In this document: positions 30,162 to 37,808 of the stretch, one piece after another
Numbering within the stretch: position 1 is the first letter of the stretch
Layout of the letters: each line of letters starts with the position of its first letter
Source: Vreelandella arcis
GTDB taxonomy: Bacteria; Pseudomonadota; Gammaproteobacteria; Pseudomonadales; Halomonadaceae
Assembly (NCBI RefSeq): GCF_900103865.1
Contig: NZ_FNII01000002.1
Coordinates: 248,001-312,000, forward strand
Direction of reading: 5' to 3'
DNA: 64,000 bases
The notes under the pieces: generated by a model
What the model was told of the DNA's origin: nothing
Seen by the model: the letters and a program-made list of their open reading frames with translations, nothing else
Databases searched by the model: none
Program-made: the position numbers and the translations under genes

Positions 30162-31685
30162 ATGTCTCGGTTACCATTTTATTTTATCGTCGGCTTTTTG
30201 CTCATCGCGGGCATTGCGATGAGTATCCATCGCCACGTACAGTTCGAAATCCCCTGGATACCAGGCGAGCAGCGCCAAGTCTGGGAAATTGAAGCCGTTA
30301 TCACCTTTGATGCCCTGGATGGCCCTGTGCAAGTGGATTTAGCGTTGCCAACGCACCAGGCAGGCTATCGTGTGCTGACGGAAAATACCGCGTCGTCTGG
30401 CTATGGACTGGCCTATCAAGCTGACGAGTTCGGACGTCGGGCCGAGTGGACAATTCGTGAGGCTGAAGGCGACCAGCAACTCTATTACTCGGTACAAATG
30501 CTAGTATCCCCCGATGCCCAAGCCCCCGTCCAAACCGCACCGACGTTGCCGCCTACGATTGAATGGGAAAGCCCTTTCAACTCCGCTGCCGAACAACTTA
30601 TCGATCAAGCCTGGGATCGCAGCGCTGATAATGCCACCTTTGCCCGTGAGCTGATTCGCAATGTCAACGGCGAACGTCAGGACGAAAATGCCCGTTTGTT
30701 ACTGGGTGAAAATGAGCCAGCACAGTTGGTTGTCCGCTTGCTGAACCAAGCCGATGTTAGAGCGCGGGTTGTGAGCGGGTTAATGTTAGAGGATGGTCGT
30801 CGTCGACAAACGCTCAGTAGTTGGATTCAAGTTTTCGCAGAAGACGGCGAAACATGGTCGCTTTTCCATCCGCTAACCGGGGCACAAGGTAAGCCAGAAA
30901 ATTTACTTCTGTGGGAAAGCTCGGGAAATGCTGTGCTTGAGGTTCAAGGCGGCACCAATTCGCGCGTCAGCTTCTCGATGATGACGCATTACCAGCCAGC
31001 GTCGGCGGCGGTGCGTAACCATAACTCCAACGACACCTTCCTCAATTTCTCGATTCATAGCCTACCGTTAGAAGAGCAGGCGCTCTTTCAAACGATTTTG
31101 CTGATTCCTATCGGTGCTTTAATCGTGGTCTTACTGCGGGTTTTCGTCGGCATTAAAACCTCGGGTACCTTCATGCCGGTGCTAATCGCCCTCGCCTTCA
31201 TTCAAACCAGCCTGGCAACGGGGTTGATTGGTTTCCTATTGATCGTGGCGGTTGGTTTGGTTATCCGCAACTATTTGTCTTATCTGAATTTATTGTTGGT
31301 CGCCAGGGTGTCAGCGGTGATCATCACGGTGATTGCAATTATCTCGGTATTTTCGGTGCTGGCCTACCGAATGGGCTTGAACGCGGGACTGACGATTACC
31401 TTCTTCCCCATGATCATTCTCGCGTGGACGATTGAGCGTATGTCGATTTTATGGGAAGAGGAAGGCCCCAAACAGGTTCTCATTCAAGGTGGAGGCAGCT
31501 TATTAACCGCAGTGATTGCCTATCTGGCCATGAACAGCCCGTGGGTACGCCATATCACGTTTAATTTCCTGGGTGTTCAATTCATTTTGATGGCACTGAT
31601 TTTATTATTGGGTAATTACACCGGTTACCGGCTGTTAGAACTGCGTCGATTCAAACCCATTACCGAAGAAGACAAACCCTCATGA
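30162..31685 (+). CDS. Membrane protein with inactive transglutaminase-like domain and seven C-terminal helices
   Basis: A 507-residue protein. One N-terminal helix (LPFYFIVGFLLIAGIAMSI) is followed by a periplasmic region of about 270 residues and a C-terminal block of about seven membrane helices (from ALFQTILLIPIGALIVVLL to VQFILMALILLLGNYTGY). The periplasmic part has a transglutaminase-like fold pattern (LLNQADVRARVVSGLML, SSWIQVFAEDGETWSLFHPL), but the catalytic Cys and His positions are occupied by other residues, as in the 'inactive transglutaminase' family. GAAAGGA precedes ATG 30162. It overlaps the ATP-grasp gene by 4 bases. Confidence 0.85.
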   Translation: MSRLPFYFIVGFLLIAGIAMSIHRHVQFEIPWIPGEQRQVWEIEAVITFDALDGPVQVDLALPTHQAGYRVLTENTASSGYGLAYQADEFGRRAEWTIREAEGDQQLYYSVQMLVSPDAQAPVQTAPTLPPTIEWESPFNSAAEQLIDQAWDRSADNATFARELIRNVNGERQDENARLLLGENEPAQLVVRLLNQADVRARVVSGLMLEDGRRRQTLSSWIQVFAEDGETWSLFHPLTGAQGKPENLLLWESSGNAVLEVQGGTNSRVSFSMMTHYQPASAAVRNHNSNDTFLNFSIHSLPLEEQALFQTILLIPIGALIVVLLRVFVGIKTSGTFMPVLIALAFIQTSLATGLIGFLLIVAVGLVIRNYLSYLNLLLVARVSAVIITVIAIISVFSVLAYRMGLNAGLTITFFPMIILAWTIERMSILWEEEGPKQVLIQGGGSLLTAVIAYLAMNSPWVRHITFNFLGVQFILMALILLLGNYTGYRLLELRRFKPITEEDKPS

Positions 31686-32680
31686 GTTGGCTGAGCAACT
31701 GGACATGGCCGTCGCAGCTGCGCGACAAGGGTATTGTCGGCATGAATCGGCGTAACATCCGCTATATTGGTCGCTACAATAATCGGCGCCTATACCCATT
31801 AGTTGACGACAAGCTTAAAACCAAGCTGTTGGCGGAACGCTACGGCATTACCTCTCCGGCATTAATCGGCACGGTAGAGACGCAGTTTGGCGTTAAACAC
31901 ATCAGCCAAATGTTGACCGGCCACCATGGGTTCGTGATCAAACCGGCTAAAGGTAGCGGCGGCAAAGGGATTTTGGTGATTGAAAAAGTCGAAGATGGCG
32001 ATTTCATCAAGCCCAGTGGTGTTCGTCAGACGATTGTCGATATTGAGCGGCATGTGTCCAATATTCTATCGGGGCTTTACTCGCTAGGCGGTTCACCGGA
32101 TGTCGCCGTGGTTGAAACGCTAATTAATTTCGATGAAAGCATGATGGCTTACACCTATGAAGGTGTGCCCGATATTCGCGTCATCATTTTTAAAGGCTAC
32201 CCTGTCATGGCGATGATGCGGCTCTCAACCGCGGCCTCGGATGGTAAAGCGAACCTTCACCAGGGGGCTGTCGGGGTGGGGCTTAATATGGCCACTGGTG
32301 CAGCGCTTCGCGGGGTTCAGTTTGATCGTCCTTGTTTTGTCCATCCCGATACGGGCCATGAACTAGCGAGCCTGGTCGTTCCGCAATGGAAAACCTTGCT
32401 GGACTTAGCCGCAGGGTGTTACGAAATGACCGGACTCGGCTATTTGGGAACCGACATGGTTCTCGATCGCGAGCATGGCCCGATGCTGTTAGAGCTCAAC
32501 GCGCGGCCTGGTCTTGCTATCCAAATGACCAACGGCGAAGGGCTGCGCCGCCGGCTAGACCTTATCGAGCGTCAGCCCGAGGGCGTCCCCGTCCAGGAAC
32601 GCGTGGCTTTTGCGCAGCATCATTTTGCTCGCAAAAGTGAGTTGATTGATCCGTCTGACACGCCCTCGGCAAGCGCGTAA
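31682..32680 (+). CDS. Alpha-L-glutamate ligase-like ATP-grasp protein
   Basis: A 332-residue ATP-grasp enzyme of the RimK-like group. Nucleotide and metal motifs are visible: FVIKPAKGSGGKGILVIE (about 80-97), VVETLINFDESMMAY, VPDIRVIIFKGYPVMAMMRL and LELNARPGLAIQMTN (metal-binding Glu and Asn). Such enzymes form amide bonds between an activated carboxylate and an amine, for example by adding Glu or another amino acid to a peptide or protein. The acceptor is unknown. ATGA overlap with the previous gene implies coupled translation. It has no signal peptide, so it is probably cytoplasmic. Confidence 0.88.
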   Translation: MSWLSNWTWPSQLRDKGIVGMNRRNIRYIGRYNNRRLYPLVDDKLKTKLLAERYGITSPALIGTVETQFGVKHISQMLTGHHGFVIKPAKGSGGKGILVIEKVEDGDFIKPSGVRQTIVDIERHVSNILSGLYSLGGSPDVAVVETLINFDESMMAYTYEGVPDIRVIIFKGYPVMAMMRLSTAASDGKANLHQGAVGVGLNMATGAALRGVQFDRPCFVHPDTGHELASLVVPQWKTLLDLAAGCYEMTGLGYLGTDMVLDREHGPMLLELNARPGLAIQMTNGEGLRRRLDLIERQPEGVPVQERVAFAQHHFARKSELIDPSDTPSASA

Positions 32681-32729
32681 ACTAATGTTCAAAGCGTAAA
32701 CTGCGCTCACAACGGTCAACGAGACGTCT

Positions 32730-33191
32730 ATGACAAACGCCAATACGCTATTGCTACAGGCGGAATCACAATGCCACACGCGGGGTGTGCGATTCACCCC
32801 CATTCGACGCCGAGTTCTTGAACTCATTGCGCGTCATGGCGGCGGGTTAAAAGCCTACGACCTGCTGGATAAGCTTTCTACCGAGCATGCGGCTGCCCGC
32901 CCGCCTACGGTTTACCGCGCCCTGGAATTTCTCATTGAGCAAGGGCTTGTTCACCGCATTGAATCGCAGAACGCCTACGTTGCCTGCGCGTGCCCCGAAC
33001 ATGCTCACGGGTTTCAACTACTGATTTGTCGGCATTGCGGCTATGTCGAAGAGCTTCACTTGGACGAAATAAGCGATCAGCTAGCCTCACGGGCAAAGCG
33101 ACAAGGGTTTAATGTCGAACGCCAAACCATAGAATTACAAGGGCTATGCCAGAACTGCCTAACCACTAATGAGTCGTCATCATGTCAGTGA
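32730..33191 (+). CDS. zur: Fur-family zinc uptake regulator Zur
   Basis: A 153-residue metalloregulator. An N-terminal winged helix ([45 protein letters not shown]) precedes a dimerisation domain with two CxxC pairs (Cys100/103 and Cys140/143) for structural zinc. The [10 protein letters not shown] segment (Cys86, Cys88, His91, His93) supplies regulatory zinc ligands typical of Zur. With zinc it represses zinc-import and zinc-sparing genes. It overlaps hisI by 10 bases. Confidence 0.92.
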   Translation: MTNANTLLLQAESQCHTRGVRFTPIRRRVLELIARHGGGLKAYDLLDKLSTEHAAARPPTVYRALEFLIEQGLVHRIESQNAYVACACPEHAHGFQLLICRHCGYVEELHLDEISDQLASRAKRQGFNVERQTIELQGLCQNCLTTNESSSCQ

Positions 33192-33652
33192 ACCCGGAAG
33201 CCAGTCGCCGTTTATTTAAGGATCTTGAAGCGGCCTCTTCATCAGATACCCTGCCCTCATTAGCCACGCTATTAGACGCGGTTCAGTTTAATGCGGACGG
33301 GCTACTGCCGGCGATCGCCCAGCAGCACGATACGGGCGAAGTATTAATGATGGCGTGGATGAACCGTGAGGCGCTGGAAGAAACCCTGCAAACGCATCGG
33401 GTATGCTATTACTCGCGCTCTCGCGGCAAGCTCTGGCGCAAAGGTGAGTCATCTGGTCAGCAGCAACATTTGCAATCGGCAGCGCTGGACTGCGATGGAG
33501 ACACCCTACTGCTCCAGGTCGAACAAACCGGGCCTGCTTGCCATACGGGGCGGCGCAGCTGCTTTTATCTGTCACTAACAGAAGACAGTGTGACAATTAA
33601 CAGCGAGCCACTGATCGATCCTGCCGAACTCTACGCTAAGCCGTCATCATGA
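33182..33652 (+). CDS. hisI: Phosphoribosyl-AMP cyclohydrolase
   Basis: A 156-residue HisI that opens the purine ring in histidine synthesis. The catalytic core [26 protein letters not shown], the Mg site [10 protein letters not shown] (Asp103, Asp105, Asp107) and the zinc ligands Cys104, Cys120 and Cys127 ([13 protein letters not shown]) are all kept. It has an extra N-terminal stretch of about 25 residues compared with short HisI proteins. It is separated from hisE and fused translationally into a zur operon, unlike the usual his clusters. It could be a zinc-related paralogue or the only copy. Confidence 0.92.
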   Translation: MSVNPEASRRLFKDLEAASSSDTLPSLATLLDAVQFNADGLLPAIAQQHDTGEVLMMAWMNREALEETLQTHRVCYYSRSRGKLWRKGESSGQQQHLQSAALDCDGDTLLLQVEQTGPACHTGRRSCFYLSLTEDSVTINSEPLIDPAELYAKPSS

Positions 33653-33978
33653 AAGGCGTGTATCGCACGCTGATTAATGCGCTGCGCTGGCTGTTGGGCC
33701 ATGCGTTGATCGCCGCTGTGCGTTTATATCAATACACCTTGAGCCCGTTGCTTGGGCCACGTTGTCGTTTTTGGCCAAGCTGTTCGTCATATGCCATTGA
33801 AGCCATCCAGGTACATGGCCCTCTCAAAGGCACCTGGATGGCTTTTAAGCGTATTATGAAATGTCATCCAGGTAGTGCTGGGGGAATGGATCCAGTTCCC
33901 GGCGGGCGCAGTGAAGCGCTGTGTCGCGACGACGAAACCCACCACGCATCCCCTTCAAGCCCCTCTTCGCGGGATTAA
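33649..33978 (+). CDS. yidD: Membrane protein insertion efficiency factor YidD
   Basis: A 109-residue YidD-family protein: an amphipathic N-terminus ([25 protein letters not shown]) is followed by the signature [19 protein letters not shown], then [18 protein letters not shown]. The second signature usually reads CHPW-x-x-GG-x-DPVP; Gly replaces Trp here. YidD aids YidC-dependent membrane insertion and normally lies between rnpA and yidC near the origin. Here it follows hisI with an ATGA overlap and converges on sufE with a 4-base overlap. Confidence 0.9.
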   Translation: MKGVYRTLINALRWLLGHALIAAVRLYQYTLSPLLGPRCRFWPSCSSYAIEAIQVHGPLKGTWMAFKRIMKCHPGSAGGMDPVPGGRSEALCRDDETHHASPSSPSSRD

Positions 33979-34394
33979 GCTGCCTGTTGAGCCACCTGGT
34001 AGATACGCTCCAGCATGGCGTGCAGGCCGTTGCTGCGGGTGGGTGACAGATGTTTATCCAACCCTAGCTCGGCAAGGAAAAAAGGTTCCGTGTTACGCAC
34101 TTCATCGGCTGTCCGCTCGCTGTAAATGCGTAAGAGTAGCGCAATCAATCCCGATACAATTGCCGCGTCCGAGGTCGCCTTAAAAATCAGCTTATCGCCC
34201 TGCTCTTCATGGCGCATCCAGACATTCGACTGGCAGCCTTGTATTTTAAACTCCTCGGTTTTCCACTCGTCGGGAAAATTAGGCAGCTGTTTACCCATAT
34301 CGATAATGTATTGATAACGATCCATCCAATTATCAAATATCTCGAATTCTTCGATCAGCTCTTTCTGGGCTAGCTCGGCACCGGACGTGCTCAT
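33975..34394 (-). CDS. sufE: SufE family cysteine desulfuration protein
   Basis: A 139-residue sulfur acceptor for a cysteine desulfurase. The acceptor Cys54 is in [15 protein letters not shown], and the C-terminal [19 protein letters not shown] is conserved in SufE. The frame is open to 34553, but AAGGAA placed before ATG 34394 and the family length fix this start. No suf or csd desulfurase gene is adjacent. The tyrosine recombinase gene lies 40 bases upstream on the same strand, so the two may share a transcript. Confidence 0.93.
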   Translation of the reverse strand: MSTSGAELAQKELIEEFEIFDNWMDRYQYIIDMGKQLPNFPDEWKTEEFKIQGCQSNVWMRHEEQGDKLIFKATSDAAIVSGLIALLLRIYSERTADEVRNTEPFFLAELGLDKHLSPTRSNGLHAMLERIYQVAQQAA

Positions 34395-34434
34395 GATGGT
34401 TCCTTCGGCGTTGGTGTCACTAAATGATGACCCA

Positions 34435-35592
34435 TTATAACGACTCAGTGTCGTCTTGGGTGGTTCTGGACACAATCTGGTGACGTTGTTGCTCATCGTG
34501 CCACTCAATGGCTTCGTTATGCAGGTAGCGCGCCGTCGTATCAAGGCGCGCATGGCGCGCGCTGTCGGCTAAGTGGCGCAGGCTAATGCCTGCTTGGGCT
34601 TGGTGAGTAATCGAAGTATGCCGCAGCCAGTGAGGCGTTGCCCGGCGCAGCGCGGCTATATGGGCTTGGTTACCCTGGGTTGCTTCTAGCGCATCGGCAG
34701 CCTCGTTGAACGTATCGCGTATCAGCCGATAAAGCTGGTTATGGCCAATGCCGCGTTGTTTATCCAAAGCGCGAATGGCTGACGTATCATCGTGGTGTTC
34801 AGGCATTCCCACCAAGCCCAGTGCTTGGCGCCAATCCGCCAAACAAGCCTGCATGTCATCGGGCAGCGGAATACGCGCGATCTTATTTCCCTTGCCCACG
34901 ACAGACCACCACCAGCGCCCTTCACTTTGATGGAAATCGCCCATTCGGCTATCTGACATTTCACTGATGCGGGGGGCTAACAGGTAGGCAAAGCCAAAGA
35001 TAAACCGACGTCTGGCGCTTTCATAAACCTCACGCTCGCCCTGCCCCACTGACTGATTGAGCCATTGCCAAAACCATTCCCATAACTCGCGCTCTAGATA
35101 ACGCTCAATGCGCGGCGTTTGATTATTCAACCGGCGCGACTTATCGCGCATCAGTCGAAACGGGTTATGGCGCACCCACCCGGCTTCCACTAGCCAGCTG
35201 AACAGCCCTTGCAGAATAATCAAGCTTTGTCGCCGACTAGCCGGCGCGAGCGCGCCTCGGAACGGTCGCCATTCAGGGTGGTGCCGAGGTTTTACGGGCC
35301 CTACCCATTGCGCACTTGGCTGTGGGTCACCAAGAAAAACCTCAAAATGACGCAGCACCTCGCGGTTAACCTCGGCAAGCGTCATATCCTGGGCGGTCAG
35401 CCAAAGCAACAGCCGCTCGGCTTCGCGGCGATAGCACTTCCAGGTTTGAGGACTTTCTTGATACTCCGCAAGCCACGCCGATACCGCTTCGACATCGGTG
35501 GTGGCCGTAATACGTAGATCCGCAGGCCAGTGGCCTACAGTCTCTAACGAGGGCAATGCATAGGCGATAGGTGCATTCTTCTCCGAGTCCAT
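34435..35592 (-). CDS. Stand-alone tyrosine recombinase (integrase)
   Basis: A 385-residue tyrosine recombinase with an N-terminal SAM-like arm/core domain (about 30-145) and a catalytic domain with the full active site: Arg208 (APRISE), Lys234 (VGKGNK), His321 and Arg324 (HWLRH), His347 (ARHARLDTT) and Tyr356 (RYLHN). It is therefore likely to be active. No phage, transposase, tRNA or cargo gene is nearby. It diverges from a KfrA-like DNA-binding gene across a 213-base, AT-rich, dyad-rich gap, suggesting a functional pair rather than a prophage remnant. Confidence 0.9.
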   Translation of the reverse strand: MDSEKNAPIAYALPSLETVGHWPADLRITATTDVEAVSAWLAEYQESPQTWKCYRREAERLLLWLTAQDMTLAEVNREVLRHFEVFLGDPQPSAQWVGPVKPRHHPEWRPFRGALAPASRRQSLIILQGLFSWLVEAGWVRHNPFRLMRDKSRRLNNQTPRIERYLERELWEWFWQWLNQSVGQGEREVYESARRRFIFGFAYLLAPRISEMSDSRMGDFHQSEGRWWWSVVGKGNKIARIPLPDDMQACLADWRQALGLVGMPEHHDDTSAIRALDKQRGIGHNQLYRLIRDTFNEAADALEATQGNQAHIAALRRATPHWLRHTSITHQAQAGISLRHLADSARHARLDTTARYLHNEAIEWHDEQQRHQIVSRTTQDDTESL

Positions 35593-35665
35593 GCCCTCTC
35601 CTGCCTGATTTTAATGAATTTATGCTGTGCCACCGGCACGCCTAAGTCTGCATTTATCGTCTTAA

Positions 35666-35697
35666 AAATTCAAGATAATACGGGTAATCTTGAATTT
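35666..35697. repeat. Perfect 11-bp inverted repeat between recombinase and kfrA-like genes
   Basis: AAATTCAAGAT (35666-35676) and ATCTTGAATTT (35687-35697) are perfect inverted copies around a 10-base spacer. A related half-site (TTTAAGATAAA) recurs about 30 bases further right. Arm length matches half-sites bound by tyrosine recombinases, but the spacer is longer than the usual 6-8 bases, so an operator for the KfrA-like protein is equally possible. Confidence 0.8.
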
Positions 35698-35761
35698 ATT
35701 CTATTTAAGATAAATAAATTACATTTTACGTATTACGTAATATTGCTATGTTCTTTAAGAA
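35693..35761. promoter_or_regulatory. Further dyads and possible promoter before the kfrA-like gene
   Basis: Three more symmetric elements crowd this stretch: AATTTATT/AATAAATT (35693-35700 with 35713-35720), the palindrome ATTACGTAAT (35732-35741) and TTCTT-T-AAGAA (35751-35761). A weak promoter could use TTTACG (35725) and TATGTT (35747) with 16-base spacing. The density of symmetry points to autoregulation or a nucleoprotein complex. Confidence 0.45.
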
Positions 35762-35805
35762 GCGGGACAATCGCGACCATCAGGTCACGCAAAAGGAGCC
35801 AGCGT

Positions 35806-36831
35806 ATGGCACGTAGCGGCATTCAATATTCAGATGTTCAGCAAGCCGTCGATACCCTGCTTAGCCGAGGCGATACCCCAAGCGTGCAGCGCATTCGTGA
35901 AGTGCTCGGCACGGGCAGCTTTACGACCATCAGTGAGCACTTCCGTCAGTGGCGAGCTGAACGGGAACAAAATCGCGATGTACCCCCGCCTCAGGGGCTA
36001 CCCACATCAGTGGTCAACATCGCGACTGAGTTATGGAAAGAAGCCCTGGAGGCGGCTCACCAGGCGTTGCTCCACTACCGAGAGGAAGCCGACCGCCAAG
36101 TCGAGGCCGCTCAGCGCGAGGCGAGCGATGCCGACCTGCGAGCCGCCAATGCGGAACAGCGTGAAAGCGCCCTGGCCGAACATCTGCGACATACAGAGAG
36201 TCGGGTTGAGGCACTTAATCGTGATTTGGCGGCAAGCCAAGCCGACGAAGCGTACTGGCGGGCTCAGGCCAACGACGCGCAAGACACCATCAGGCAGCTA
36301 CAGCAAACCCATGAACGAACTCAGCAGCACTTGGCGGAGCAACAAGAAAGCCACGCGGAAGCGTTAGCCCAACGCCAAGCCGAATGGGAGCAACGTCTGG
36401 CACAAGAAGTACAGCGCCACGAAGCGGCCGAAGACCGCCTAATGGGGTTGTTGGATAGCGCGCGACAAGAGCGTGCGCAGGAAGAAAGCGCTTATCAGCA
36501 ACGCTTGAAACAGGCAGAAAAACGTAACGAGACGTTGGTTAATAACGTGAAGACGCTAGAGCAGTCGCTTCATCAATACCAACTTGAGGCCAGTCAACAG
36601 CAGCAGGCGCAACAGCAGTTGGAAACCAGGATGGAGGCGCTTCAGCAACGCTACGAAGAGGTCACTGAAAAACTCGACAGCGCCGAGTCGGCGTTGGCTC
36701 ACCAGACGCACCAGCATCAGGCCCGTGAACAGGCTTGGCAGGAACAGCTTTGGTCAAGAATGGAAACTATGCAGCGTCAGTTATCCGACTTGCCCACGTC
36801 GCTTGCACGTCATCAAGATGATGAGCGGTAA
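35806..36831 (+). CDS. KfrA-like coiled-coil DNA-binding protein
   Basis: A 341-residue protein. The N-terminus (GIQYSDVQQAVDTLLSRGD, VQRIREVLGTGSFTTISEHF, about 4-50) matches the KfrA N-terminal DNA-binding domain known from plasmid-borne repressors. The rest, from about residue 75, is a very long Gln/Glu/Arg/Ala-rich coiled coil. KfrA proteins bind their own promoter and can build filament-like assemblies. AAAAGGAG precedes ATG 35806. It is chromosomal here and divergent from a tyrosine recombinase. Confidence 0.85.
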   Translation: MARSGIQYSDVQQAVDTLLSRGDTPSVQRIREVLGTGSFTTISEHFRQWRAEREQNRDVPPPQGLPTSVVNIATELWKEALEAAHQALLHYREEADRQVEAAQREASDADLRAANAEQRESALAEHLRHTESRVEALNRDLAASQADEAYWRAQANDAQDTIRQLQQTHERTQQHLAEQQESHAEALAQRQAEWEQRLAQEVQRHEAAEDRLMGLLDSARQERAQEESAYQQRLKQAEKRNETLVNNVKTLEQSLHQYQLEASQQQQAQQQLETRMEALQQRYEEVTEKLDSAESALAHQTHQHQAREQAWQEQLWSRMETMQRQLSDLPTSLARHQDDER

Positions 36832-36872
36832 ATAAGCCAGCGTAGCGACAACCGATAATGCTTTCTACACAG

Positions 36873-36898
36873 CAAAAAGCCCAGCAAACGCTGGGCTT
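36873..36898 (-). terminator. Rho-independent terminator after nfuA
   Basis: AAGCCCAGC pairs with GCTGGGCTT around a 4-base loop; read on the minus strand it is followed by a TTTTT run (36874-36878 as A on the plus strand). It may also weakly end the convergent kfrA-like gene. Confidence 0.85.
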
Positions 36899-36922
36899 AA
36901 TGGAACTGGCGGGCGGTATAAA

Positions 36923-37528
36923 TTACCGGTAGTAGGCGTTGGTAGTATCCGAGTGATCGGTCACATCGCGGATGCCGGCCAGCTGGGGAATACGCTCCAT
37001 CAGCGTTTTCTCGACGCCGTCCTTTAGGGTCAGATCCACGGCCGCGCAGCCTTGACAGCCACCGCCGAAGGCCAGCACCGCCATGTTTTGCTCGGTGAGC
37101 TCAACCAGTTTTACTTCACCGCCATGAGAGGCCAGGCCAGGATTGATTTCGCTGTACAGAACGTAGTTGACCCGGTCTTCCATCGGACTGTCGGCATTGA
37201 CCTTGGGCATTTTGGCGTTAGGCGCCTTGATGGTCAGCTGACCACCCATGCGGTCGGCATTAAAATCGACCACGGCTTCTTCCAAAAACGCCAAGCTATT
37301 TTTGTCGAGAAAAACGTTGATCTTCTCAAGTTTCATCTCGACGTCAGTGGGCTCTTCTTCACCCGGACGGCAGTACGCTAAACAGGTTTCAGCGTAGGGC
37401 GTGCCGGGCTGGGTAATAAAGATGCGCACAGCAATCCCTTCAACGTTTTGCTTTTCCAGCAATTCCGCTAGGTAGTCTTGTGCACTGTCGGTAATGTCGA
37501 TACCGGGGGCTTCGATAGTCTCGGTCAT
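36923..37528 (-). CDS. nfuA: Fe-S biogenesis protein NfuA
   Basis: A 201-residue carrier for [4Fe-4S] clusters. An N-terminal degenerate A-type domain ([33 protein letters not shown]) precedes a C-terminal Nfu domain with the cluster-binding Cys158-x-x-Cys161 in [15 protein letters not shown]. The ATG at 37528 gives the E. coli-like length; a short in-frame extension upstream is unlikely. It is divergent from metH, a neighbourhood also seen in Pseudomonas. Confidence 0.96.
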   Translation of the reverse strand: MTETIEAPGIDITDSAQDYLAELLEKQNVEGIAVRIFITQPGTPYAETCLAYCRPGEEEPTDVEMKLEKINVFLDKNSLAFLEEAVVDFNADRMGGQLTIKAPNAKMPKVNADSPMEDRVNYVLYSEINPGLASHGGEVKLVELTEQNMAVLAFGGGCQGCAAVDLTLKDGVEKTLMERIPQLAGIRDVTDHSDTTNAYYR

Positions 37529-37713
37529 GAGGGTTGTCTTCCTCCCGTGGCAGTGGCGTGGCCACTTCACATGTCATTTATCCCTTATAGTAAGCAAAAT
37601 GGCGCGCCGACACAATCCCGAGTATTTTAGTAGACTATTACGGCGACGACAGCCCTTTTTAGTTTACACACACGGTATTCGGCGCAAACATTGCTGCCCC
37701 GCATGACCCGCTT

Positions 37714-37722
37714 TGTTATGAT
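37714..37722 (+). promoter_or_regulatory. Extended -10 promoter candidate for metH
   Basis: TGTTATGAT (TG-n-TATGAT) lies 87 bases before metH. A TTGCTG at 37691 is too far away (20 bases) to be an ideal -35, as expected for an extended -10 promoter. The rest of the 280-base nfuA-metH gap shows no B12-box-like riboswitch. Confidence 0.35.
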
Positions 37723-37808
37723 AGTGCCCCGCTGATCCATTGGGGCTTCTGTTGCCGACGATAAACACCCCTTCTTTTTGACTGAAACGCTGGAGAGCAT
37801 CCCCTGCC

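Noticed and set aside
34395..34553. Upstream extension of sufE
   Set aside because: The extra 53 codons overlap the recombinase 3' end, are absent from SufE proteins, and the good ribosome binding site lies at 34394.
34435..36831. Prophage or integrative element around the tyrosine recombinase
   Set aside because: No phage structural genes, excisionase, tRNA target or flanking direct repeat is visible, and neighbours are housekeeping genes.
37529..37808. Cobalamin riboswitch upstream of metH
   Set aside because: The 280-base gap lacks a convincing B12 box or the expected multi-stem fold; only a possible extended -10 promoter is visible.
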